Positions 8,509 through 15,385 of a DNA stretch of 22,759 nt are shown one piece after another. The position numbers and the translations under genes were made by a program. Location: contig VAZU01000157.1 of the NCBI GenBank assembly GCA_005884745.1, positions 1-22,759 on the forward strand, written 5' to 3'. The stretch's first letter is position 1, and every line of letters starts with the position of its first letter. The notes beneath the pieces were generated by a model that was not told where the DNA came from, ran no database searches, and saw only the letters and a program-made list of their open reading frames with translations. Origin of the DNA: Alphaproteobacteria bacterium (lineage in GTDB: Bacteria > Pseudomonadota > Alphaproteobacteria > Rhizobiales > Xanthobacteraceae).

Positions 8509-8865
8509 ATGTTCGAAATGACAAATGAAAATTTTACAAGACTGCTCAATGGCCTAACCATCGCCGTGGGGAATCGGAAGAACCGCATACTGTTCTACCA
8601 GTTTCTTGCGGCGGAAATCAGGGCGTTGCACTACTCGTATGGAGTTGGAGATGGTGAGTCCTACAAAAGAGCCCTGACGTTCTTGGAAGAATGCGAGAGG
8701 CTTACGCTGCGCAGTTTGGTGCGTAAATCAGCCGAGCGCCATGTTGAGGTGACGGTTGATCATGCCAAGACGCTTTTTTTGCGCGCTTTAAAAAAACTCA
8801 ATGCTCCACCTGCCCCGGCCACCGACCTGGAACCAAGCGTTTTCGCCGTTCCACCCACAAAATGA
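8509..8865 (+). CDS. hypothetical protein, low-GC
   Basis: A 118-residue, probably all-helical protein of no recognised family. The start has a strong site (GGGAGGAAG ending a few nt before ATG). Helical stretches run from about residue 20 to 90 (RKNRILFYQFLAAEIRALHY, then SYKRALTFLEECERLTLRSL), followed by a proline-rich tail. The coding sequence is much richer in A and T than the metabolic genes on either side, including AAAATTTTAC near the start and a T-run at 8772-8779. This suggests acquisition or weak selection. It lies downstream of the 3' end of tRNA-Pro, a common place for inserted DNA. Confidence 0.55.
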   Translation: MFEMTNENFTRLLNGLTIAVGNRKNRILFYQFLAAEIRALHYSYGVGDGESYKRALTFLEECERLTLRSLVRKSAERHVEVTVDHAKTLFLRALKKLNAPPAPATDLEPSVFAVPPTK

Positions 8866-9079
8866 GGAGTATTGGACAGAGCAGGGCAGGATCGCTCCTC
8901 TCTCCCCGGTCGGCTCTATAGCCCTGGAGCCATCGCTGGACGCGGGTGCAGGGCAGAACGGGGGGCATGCCGGGAGCGCGTTCTCGGCGAGCGTCCGATG
9001 TGCTGTCTGTTCCGTGCAGCACCTGTCGGGCAACCTGTCGGGGTAACGATTGCCTATTTTCAGAAAGCGTTGATTTTAT

Positions 9080-9156
9080 TGGTCGGAGTGGCAGGATTTG
9101 AACCTGCGACCCCCTCGTCCCGAACGAGGTGCGCTACCAGGCTGCGCTACACTCCG
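9080..9156 (-). tRNA. tRNA-Pro (anticodon CGG)
   Basis: Read on the minus strand, the acceptor stem CGGAGTG pairs with CACTCCG, followed by A and an encoded CCA (9080-9082). The anticodon arm is CCTCG-TTCGGGA-CGAGG, giving anticodon CGG. The T arm contains GGTTCAAATCC and the D arm AGCCTGGTAGC. All parts of a 77-nt cloverleaf are present. It is divergent from tRNA-Gln, 114 nt away, and its 3' end faces the low-GC small-ORF region. Confidence 0.97.
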
Positions 9157-9270
9157 ATATTTGCCAGAGGCGCCTATATAGCCTCTCGCCCCCGGCGCCC
9201 GCAAGCGCAAGGGGCGTTGATCGGTCCGGCCCTCGTCGCTATCGTCCGGCCGCGATCGCGGGCCCTGCGA

Positions 9271-9345
9271 TGGGGCGTAGCCAAGCGGTAAGGCAGCGGA
9301 TTTTGATTCCGCCATTCCCAGGTTCGAATCCTGGCGCCCCAGCCA
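9271..9345 (+). tRNA. tRNA-Gln (anticodon TTG)
   Basis: The acceptor stem TGGGGCG pairs with CGCCCCA, then discriminator G and an encoded CCA (9343-9345). The anticodon arm GCGGA-TTTTGAT-TCCGC gives anticodon TTG for CAA. The T arm contains GGTTCGAATCC. It is a complete 75-nt gene including CCA. Confidence 0.97.
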
Positions 9346-9562
9346 CCGATTTCGATTCTATGGCAGCGGTTCGGCCGGCGCTCGGCTTGCTCTTTGGTGG
9401 CCGTTCCGAAGCGGATTTGGACTTCATTCCGAAACTCCATTCGCGGCGCGTTTGCAGGCTGGCGCTGGGCCCCCGCGGGGCCGGTGACGGCGGCGGCACC
9501 GGCGGGTTAGGTTAAAGTGCTCGCGGCGGGCCCGCAGAACGCGACAAGGGGGTATGCGAGCG

Positions 9563-10315
9563 ATGGCAATCGTGCTGGAAACGCTGGGCTTGCAAAAGCA
9601 GTTCGGCGGGATCGCCGCGGTCCGCGACGTGTCGTTGCGCATCGAAAAGGGCGCCCGCCATGCCCTGATCGGCCCCAACGGCGCCGGCAAGACCACCGTG
9701 ATCGACCTGTTGAGCGGGGTGAAGCGGCCGACCAGCGGACGCATCCTGCTCGAGGGGATCGATATCACGGATCTGGAGCCGCACCGGCGCACGCGGCTCG
9801 GGATTGCCCGGACGTTTCAGATCAATCAGCTGTTCCCCGCGCTCACGCCCGCCGAGTCCCTCGGGCTGGTGATCTCCGAGCGGGTCGGCGCCGGCCTCGA
9901 CTGGTGGCGCACGGCCGGGACCAAGCCGCAGATCGTCGAGGAGATCGCCGGCTTGCTCGAAAGCTTCCATCTCGCCGAGGCGGCGAGCGAGCGCACTGCG
10001 ATGCTGCCGTACGGCAAGCAGCGGCTGCTGGAGATCGCGCTCGCGGTCGCCTGCCGGCCGCGGGTCCTGCTCCTGGACGAACCCGCGGCCGGCGTGCCGC
10101 AGACGGACCGCCGCGAGTTGCTGGCCACCATCGCGTCTTGTTCGGAGGAAGTGACGATATTGCTGATCGAGCACGATATGGATCTCGTTTTCGATTTTGC
10201 CGACCGCATCTCGGTGCTGGTCAACGGCGCCGTGTTCGCCGAAGGGACCGCGGACGAAGTCGCGCGCGACCCTCGGGTCAAGTCGGTGTATCTCGGCGAG
10301 GATGTGCGTGCCTGA
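9563..10315 (+). CDS. LivG-like branched-chain amino-acid-type ABC ATPase (orphan)
   Basis: A 250-residue ATP-binding subunit of the HAAT/LivG class that powers uptake of branched-chain amino acids, amides or aromatic acids. Walker A is GPNGAGKTT (37-45). The LivG-type segment ARTFQINQLFPALTPAE follows. The signature is the unusual LPYGKQR instead of LS(Y/H)GEQR, Walker B is VLLLDEP, and the switch His is in LIEHD. The C-terminal VYLGED motif typical of LivG is present. ATG 9563 is preferred (AAGGGGG about 10 nt upstream) over ATG 9554, which is too close to that site. No permease, LivF or binding protein is nearby, so it would need partners from elsewhere. It converges on the second LivG-like gene. 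Confidence 0.85.
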   Translation: MAIVLETLGLQKQFGGIAAVRDVSLRIEKGARHALIGPNGAGKTTVIDLLSGVKRPTSGRILLEGIDITDLEPHRRTRLGIARTFQINQLFPALTPAESLGLVISERVGAGLDWWRTAGTKPQIVEEIAGLLESFHLAEAASERTAMLPYGKQRLLEIALAVACRPRVLLLDEPAAGVPQTDRRELLATIASCSEEVTILLIEHDMDLVFDFADRISVLVNGAVFAEGTADEVARDPRVKSVYLGEDVRA

Positions 10316-10402
10316 CGGTCGGCGCCCGGCAATCGTGCGCGGCCGCGCGGCAGATTCTCGATTGCGGTGTCGGGACATGACGCGGCGAGCCCGGGACCAG
10401 GG

Positions 10403-11107
10403 TCAATCGCCGAGGTAGGAGCTGCGCACCTCGGCGTTGGCCCGGATCGCCTCGGGCGGGCCGGAGGCAATGACGCGGCCGTTGACCAGGACGGTGATGC
10501 GATCGGCGAGCGCAAACACCGCCTCCATATCGTGCTCGACCAGCAGAATGGTGAGCTGCCGCTTGAGCTCGCGCAGGGTGCTCACCATGCGGCCGGACTC
10601 CTCGACCCCCATGCCGGCCACCGGCTCGTCGAGCAACAGCATGCGGTGCTCGCCGTGACTGAGTTTCGAGGCGAGCATGTCGGCGCGCGTTGCGAGGCCC
10701 ACACGATCGAGCGCGGCAAGCGCCGGCCTGCGCAGCGCGGGATCGTGGCGCGCATTGCGCCAGAAACGAAACGAATGCCCGGTGTGCGCCTGGACGGCGA
10801 GGGCGACGTTGTCGAGCGCCGTGAAATCGAGAAACAGCGAGGTGATCTGAAACGTGCGCGCGAGCCCGAGCGCGCTGCGCCGATACGTCGGCAGCACCGT
10901 GACGTCCCGGTCGGCAAAGCGGATCGACCCGGAATCCGGCGCCACCTCGCCCGTGAGCTGAGCGATCAGCGTGGTCTTGCCGGCGCCGTTCGGCCCGATC
11001 AGGGCGTGGAGCTCGCCGCGGCGCACCTCGAGCGAGATGCCGTCCGAGGCAACGATCCCTTGGAAACGTTTGGCCAGCCCGTCGATCTGCAGCAGCGCAT
11101 CAGTCAC
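10403..11107 (-). CDS. LivG-like ABC ATPase with a 13-residue gap before Walker B; probably non-functional
   Basis: A 234-residue HAAT/LivG-class ATPase. Walker A is GPNGAGKTT (38-46), followed by ARTFQITSLFLDFTALDN, signature LSHGEHR (149-155), Walker B MLLLDEP (156-162), switch VEHD and C-terminal SSYLGD. The signature and Walker B are adjacent. In the neighbouring LivG-like protein (LPYGKQR...VLLLDEP) and in the DevA-like protein of this window, 13 residues stand between them. Here those 13 (39 nt, junction at 10642/10643) are missing in frame. The lost piece is the helix after the signature and part of the strand leading to Walker B, so the ATPase fold is probably broken. The start is GTG 11107, which overlaps the stop of an upstream coding remnant; GTG 11116 and TTG 11122 are alternatives. 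Confidence 0.75.
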   Translation of the reverse strand: MTDALLQIDGLAKRFQGIVASDGISLEVRRGELHALIGPNGAGKTTLIAQLTGEVAPDSGSIRFADRDVTVLPTYRRSALGLARTFQITSLFLDFTALDNVALAVQAHTGHSFRFWRNARHDPALRRPALAALDRVGLATRADMLASKLSHGEHRMLLLDEPVAGMGVEESGRMVSTLRELKRQLTILLVEHDMEAVFALADRITVLVNGRVIASGPPEAIRANAEVRSSYLGD

Positions 11108-11340
11108 GACGCGCACTCGCAAGCACGCCGTCGATACCGAGCCGGGTACGGACGAACCGCGTGAGAAGAGCCAGGGTCACTTGCCGATATTCCTTCACGC
11201 TCGAAGCAGCCCCGTCGGCGGCGGTAGCCCCGAGACAAGCCGAGGATCTCAGCACGACGTTGAGCGCTCCAATCTCATCAAACAGGCGGCTTGCGCCTAT
11301 CGGCCTTTCGGGCGTTGCCAATTTCCAATCTGCACAGAAC
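11100..11340 (-). pseudogene. possible coding remnant overlapping the start of the LivG-like gene
   Basis: On the minus strand a frame ending at TGA 11100-11102 reads as plausible protein for about 65-80 residues, including ALNVVLRSSACLGA and EYRQVTLALLTRFVRTR, with mostly G or C in third positions. Its stop overlaps the GTG start of the LivG-like gene by 8 nt, as in coupled operon genes. Upstream of about 11340 the frame turns into antisense of the cupin leader, so no start can be given. I do not recognise the family. It may be the C-terminal remnant of a lost operon partner, or a chance frame. Confidence 0.25.
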
Positions 11341-11519
11341 GCCGCGCACGGCAAGGTCGCGGCTCGGTGCCGTAGAGGATATGAATGCCGGATCGGGGTC
11401 GATCTCGCCGCCTCGATCGCCGGGGATTCACCCGGCCTACACGCCGCGAAGCGGATTGTGCTAGAACCAAGTGGCGCTGGCCACGGTTCGGACGATCGTG
11501 CGGTATTCGGGAGATCATC
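11123..11519. other. intergenic region between LivG-like gene and cupin operon
   Basis: 397 nt between divergent genes. Apart from the possible minus-strand remnant at its left edge, I see no supported gene. The promoter of the cupin/exporter operon should be here, but no clear consensus can be picked out. Confidence 0.4.
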
Positions 11520-12272
11520 ATGCGATTCACCGGGACTGGCATCATGCTCTTCGTCGCGGGAGTCTTCGCCGGGTCCGCGGTTGCCCAGCCCGCGCAAGCT
11601 CCCCCTCCCGTAACCCGGACCGTCGTCGCCGCGACGAAATTGCCAAGCGTGGTGGAGACGCCGCTGTACTTCCGAGCATTGCGGCTCAGTCTTCCGCCGC
11701 GCGAGACGAGCACGCTGTCGGCGGCAAACGGCATGTTGTATCAGCTTTCCGGATCGACCGAGATTTCGCTCGGCAGCGAGACGAAGACGCTGCACGCCGG
11801 GGACGGGATGTTCCTCGCTGCCGGGAAGGCGGCGTCGCTCAAGGCCGGGAGCGACGAGGCGTCGACCCTGCTTCATTTCCTTCTGACGCCGGCTCCCGAT
11901 CGCAACAAGCCCGTCGTGACGGTGCCCCTCAGCACGCAGGAATTATATCGCACGGCGGCGCCGATTCCCGACCTGAAGCCCGGAATCCATGATCTCAACC
12001 TGACCCGTGTCACGTTTCCGGCCGGGATGCCGTCGAATCCTCCGCACCACCGCTCGGGTGCGGCGCTTTACTACGTCCTGTCGGGAACGGGCACCAACAC
12101 CATCCAAGGCAAGGCCGAGGCAAGAACGCCGGGCGCTCTGGTGTACGAGCCGTTCGGTCTCGTCCATCAATGGGGAAACGCGGGAGACGGGCCTTTCAGT
12201 TTCCTGGCCTTCAACATCAATCCGGAGGGTGTGGCCGCCGTCGTACCGGGCGAACCGCCGCAGAGCAAATAG
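11520..12272 (+). CDS. exported two-cupin protein
   Basis: A 250-residue secreted protein with two cupin (small beta-barrel) domains. The N-terminus is a Sec signal peptide (MRFTGTGIMLFVAGVFAGSAVA, likely cut after Ala22). The first barrel, at about 50-115, includes YQLSGSTEISLGS and LHAGDGMFLAAG but lacks the usual metal histidines. The second barrel, at about 165-235, has PPHHRSGAALYYVLSGTGT with His176-His177, then Glu210 and His216 (YEPFGLVHQWGN), a metal-binding cupin set. It could be a small-molecule-binding or enzymatic cupin in the periplasm. GGGAG lies 7 nt before ATG 11520. It is 30 nt upstream of the permease gene and likely co-transcribed, which suggests a link to the exported compound. 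The reaction cannot be assigned. Confidence 0.8.
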   Translation: MRFTGTGIMLFVAGVFAGSAVAQPAQAPPPVTRTVVAATKLPSVVETPLYFRALRLSLPPRETSTLSAANGMLYQLSGSTEISLGSETKTLHAGDGMFLAAGKAASLKAGSDEASTLLHFLLTPAPDRNKPVVTVPLSTQELYRTAAPIPDLKPGIHDLNLTRVTFPAGMPSNPPHHRSGAALYYVLSGTGTNTIQGKAEARTPGALVYEPFGLVHQWGNAGDGPFSFLAFNINPEGVAAVVPGEPPQSK

Positions 12273-12302
12273 GTAGCGTCGGATGTTTTCACGATTGACC
12301 CC

Positions 12303-13430
12303 ATGCCGTTGATCTTCACGCTCGCCTCCCGCAACTTGTTTCACGATCGGGTGCGTTTCATTGCCACCGTCGTCGGGATCGTGTTCTCGATCGTTCTGGT
12401 CGCCGTGCAACTCGGGCTGTTCCTGGGATTCGAGCGCATGATCACCATTATGATCGATCATTCGCAGGCCGATCTGTGGATCGCGCCCGCCCAAACCAAG
12501 AGCTTCGAGTCCACGTCGATGCTGGATGGACGCGAGCGGTTCCAGGCGTTGGCGGTCGAGGGGGTTACGGCGGCCGTTCCGGTGATGATCGGCTTCGCAT
12601 ATTGGCGCAAATCGGACGGCTCGGCGGCGCCGGTGTTTCTCATCGGCGTGGAGCCCGGCGGCTTGCAGCCGTGGGATCTCGCCGAAGGCAGTCTCGAGGA
12701 CTTGTCCGCGCCCGGGGCGGTGGCGGTCGACCGCTCGTATTTCGAGCGGCTCGGGGTGACGCGGATCGGCGATATGGCGGAAATCCGCGATCAAAAGGCG
12801 CGGGTGGCCGTTGTCACCCGAGGCGTCCGTTCGTTTACGACCACGCCCTACGTCTTCACCACGATCGATCGCGCGCGAGATTACATGGGAGCGCCGCCCA
12901 ACAAGGCCACCTATTTCATCGTGCGCACCGCTCCCGGCGCCAGCGTCGCCGGCGTTCGCCGCGAGCTTGCGGCAAGACTCTCGGACGCCGAGGTCCTCAG
13001 TTCGGACGAATTTCGTCGCCGCAGCCGTTCGTTCTGGCTGTTCGGCACCGGCGCAGGGGCGGCGCTGTTCGCCAGCGCCGTGCTCGGCGTGATCGTCGGC
13101 ACGGTCATTGTCGCGCAGACGCTCTATTCCAGCACCAAGGATCACCTCAACGAGTTCGCCACGCTGCGCGCCATCGGCTCGTCCCGGGACTACATCTACA
13201 AGGTGATCCTGTGGCAGGCGCTGCTCAGCGCCGTCATCGGCTTCTCGATCGCCGCCGGCATCGGCATGGCTCTCGTCGCGGCAACCAAGAACACCGCCTT
13301 GCCCATCGTCATGACTCCCGGCCTGACCGTGGGCCTGTTCGCGCTCACCCTGTTCATGTGCGCCCTCTCGGCGATCTCGGCCATCACCGTCGTGACCCGC
13401 ATCGATCCCGCCATGGTCTTCACGCGATGA
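12303..13430 (+). CDS. DevC-like ABC exporter permease (MacB/FtsX fold)
   Basis: A 375-residue inner-membrane permease of the DevC family. One TM helix lies near the N-terminus (about 19-41, ATVVGIVFSIVLVAVQLGLF). A large periplasmic domain follows (about 50-240), then three C-terminal TM helices (about 248-276, 300-327 and 337-365). The ETLRAIGS-type motif appears as FATLRAIGSS, and the C-terminus ends IDPAMVFTR, as is typical for DevC. Such permeases work with a DevA ATPase, a DevB fusion protein and usually an outer-membrane TolC. In cyanobacteria they export heterocyst glycolipids; in proteobacteria the cargo is mostly unknown. The stop overlaps the ATPase start (ATGA), so the two are translationally coupled. 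Confidence 0.88.
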   Translation: MPLIFTLASRNLFHDRVRFIATVVGIVFSIVLVAVQLGLFLGFERMITIMIDHSQADLWIAPAQTKSFESTSMLDGRERFQALAVEGVTAAVPVMIGFAYWRKSDGSAAPVFLIGVEPGGLQPWDLAEGSLEDLSAPGAVAVDRSYFERLGVTRIGDMAEIRDQKARVAVVTRGVRSFTTTPYVFTTIDRARDYMGAPPNKATYFIVRTAPGASVAGVRRELAARLSDAEVLSSDEFRRRSRSFWLFGTGAGAALFASAVLGVIVGTVIVAQTLYSSTKDHLNEFATLRAIGSSRDYIYKVILWQALLSAVIGFSIAAGIGMALVAATKNTALPIVMTPGLTVGLFALTLFMCALSAISAITVVTRIDPAMVFTR

Positions 13431-14158
13431 CGCTGCCGGTGATCGAAGCCGTGGATATCGTGAGAATCCTCGGCGAGGGCGCGTGGCGGGTGGAAGCCCT
13501 CCGGGGCATCAATCTGTCCCTCCGAGGCGGAGAGCTGACGCTGCTCATGGGGCCGTCCGGCAGCGGCAAGACCACGTTGCTGTCCGTGCTCGGATGCATC
13601 TTGTCGCCGACGCAAGGTACCGTCCGCGTCCTCGGTCGGGCTACGAGCGGGGCGCGGCCCGAAGAGCTGGCCGAGCTCAGGCGGCGGCATGTCGGATTTA
13701 TCTTCCAATCGTATCATCTGTTTCCGACGCTGACCGCGGTTGAAAATGTTCGCCTGGTGCTGGACGTGCGCGGCGAACGCTCCCGGCGGGCGCGAGCCAA
13801 GGCGAACGAAGCCTTGGCGGCGGTCGGGCTTTCGCACAAGACGAGAGCATTCCCCCGGGAGCTCAGCGGCGGCGAACAGCAGCGCGTCGCGATCGCGCGG
13901 GCGATCGTGGGAGACGCCTCCGCGATCCTTGCCGATGAGCCGACCGGGGCGCTGGACAGCGAGAACGGGCATGCCATCATGACGGTGCTGGCCGGGATTG
14001 CGAAGGACCCCTCGCGCGCCGTCTTCGTCGTCTCGCACGATCCGCGCATCTTGCCGTTCGCGGACCGAATCGTGCGCATCGAAGACGGACGAATCGTCGG
14101 CGAGGAACGCGCCGGTATCGGGCCCGCGCGCGCGCAATCCGCGAACTACCCGGGATAA
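13427..14158 (+). CDS. DevA-like ABC exporter ATPase
   Basis: A 243-residue ATPase of the MacB/LolD/DevA class. Walker A is GPSGSGKTT (42-50). The Q-loop is FIFQSYHLFPTLTAVENV (about 91-108), the signature LSGGEQQR (146-153), Walker B ILADEP with Asp170-Glu171, the D-loop GALD, and the switch His204 (VVSHDPR). All catalytic parts are intact. It begins within the last codon of the permease (4-nt ATGA overlap) and is followed 2 nt later by the fusion-protein gene. It should hydrolyse ATP to drive mechanotransmission through the DevC-like permease. Confidence 0.92.
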   Translation: MTLPVIEAVDIVRILGEGAWRVEALRGINLSLRGGELTLLMGPSGSGKTTLLSVLGCILSPTQGTVRVLGRATSGARPEELAELRRRHVGFIFQSYHLFPTLTAVENVRLVLDVRGERSRRARAKANEALAAVGLSHKTRAFPRELSGGEQQRVAIARAIVGDASAILADEPTGALDSENGHAIMTVLAGIAKDPSRAVFVVSHDPRILPFADRIVRIEDGRIVGEERAGIGPARAQSANYPG

Positions 14159-14160
14159 GC

Positions 14161-15240
14161 GTGGATTTGATGCTGACGCCAGGCGGGAAAATAGCGGTAT
14201 CGGTGGCGGTCTTGCTCGTGGCTGCCGCCGCGGCGTTCCTGGTCGCGGCGCCCTTCCGGGCCGAGGAAGCGTCCCCCGCGGCGCCCTCCGGGGCATCGGT
14301 GCAGAAACGTTGGACCGCGGTCGCGCCGGGTCGGGTCGAACCGTTGTCGCGGGATATCAAGATCGGGGCGGCCGTCATCGGCCGCATTGCCGAAGTGCTG
14401 GTCAAGCCCAACGACAGGGTTTTCGCCGGCGAGCTGCTGGTCCGGCTCGACGACAGCGAGGCGCTCGCCCGATTGGCCGCGGCCGAAGCCCAGGCGGCGC
14501 TGCGCAAGCGCGTCCGCAATGACGCGTCGACCCCCAAAGGCTCGGCCGAGCGCCGCAGGGCCGAGGACGCGGTCGCCGATGCCGAACGAGCCCTCACGGA
14601 AGCGCGTGGCGGGCTCGACCGGGCTGCGGCGGCGCGGCGAGCCGGCCGCACCTCGCAGGCCGGGCTCGACTCGGCCCGCGTTGCGCTGTCGCTGGCCCAG
14701 GATCGGCTGCGCGAGCAGCAGGATGCGCTGCGCAGAATCAAAGCCGCGCCGGGCACGGCGCTGCCGAGCCGGTTGGAAGGCGAGCTCAATGTGTCCCGTG
14801 CGGAACTGACGCTTGCCGAGGCGGAGCTGGAAAAGACCCGGATTCGCGCGCCGCTTGCCGGCACCGTGCTGCAGGTCCAGGCCAAGCTGGGCGAACTGGG
14901 GACGCCCTCATCGGAGCAGCCGCTGGCCTTGCTCGGCGATGTCTCGGCCTTGCGGGTGCGCGCGGAATTGGACGAGCGGGATCTGGTCAGGATTCGCGTC
15001 GGGCAGCGCGTGGCGGTTCGCGCCGACGCGTTTCGCGATCGGGAGTTCGAGGGAAGGGTTGCGTCGATCGAACAGGTTGTGGGACCGAGCCGCATCAACG
15101 CGAGGGGCCCGCGCAAGTTCAGCGATATCGATGTCATGGAGGTGATGGTCGATTTGGCGGATCCCGGGCCGCTGGTGCCGGGCATGCAGGCCGATGTGTA
15201 TTTCAGCTCGGACACGCCGGGGCGGCAAGGATCGCAATAG
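14161..15240 (+). CDS. DevB-like membrane-fusion protein (HlyD family)
   Basis: A 359-residue periplasmic adaptor anchored by one N-terminal TM helix (about 10-30, KIAVSVAVLLVAAAAAFLVA). Next is a lipoyl-type half (APGRVEPLSRDIKIGA...LVKPNDRVFAGELLVRLDD). A long alanine/arginine-rich coiled-coil hairpin (about 100-215) reaches towards an outer-membrane partner. The other lipoyl half (TRIRAPLAGTVLQVQAKLGE) and a beta-barrel/membrane-proximal part follow. The start is GTG 14161, 2 nt past the ATPase stop; ATG 14170 is an alternative. With the two genes before it, it completes a DevBCA-type exporter in the order C-A-B. No TolC-like gene is in the window, so a shared outer-membrane channel is inferred. 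Confidence 0.88.
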   Translation: MDLMLTPGGKIAVSVAVLLVAAAAAFLVAAPFRAEEASPAAPSGASVQKRWTAVAPGRVEPLSRDIKIGAAVIGRIAEVLVKPNDRVFAGELLVRLDDSEALARLAAAEAQAALRKRVRNDASTPKGSAERRRAEDAVADAERALTEARGGLDRAAAARRAGRTSQAGLDSARVALSLAQDRLREQQDALRRIKAAPGTALPSRLEGELNVSRAELTLAEAELEKTRIRAPLAGTVLQVQAKLGELGTPSSEQPLALLGDVSALRVRAELDERDLVRIRVGQRVAVRADAFRDREFEGRVASIEQVVGPSRINARGPRKFSDIDVMEVMVDLADPGPLVPGMQADVYFSSDTPGRQGSQ

Positions 15241-15385
15241 CGGCTTGCTCGCACGCTTGCGCCGATCGGTGCGCGCGATCGGTGGATGTCCATCGGCGCA
15301 CGAGCGATCCGTGCCGGCTGCGCGAACAGCCCGCCCACGCCTGGGCGGCGCGGGATCGCGGGACGGCAGCGAGGGGAGGTAGAGC

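Noticed and set aside
12476..13426. N-terminal extension that would fuse 317 residues to the DevA-like ATPase
   Set aside because: The extension is an Arg-rich shadow of the permease; the ATPase starts at the ATGA overlap at 13427.
13977..15338. 453-residue minus-strand frame across the fusion-protein gene
   Set aside because: A Ser/Arg/Ala-rich shadow of the coiled-coil coding sequence.
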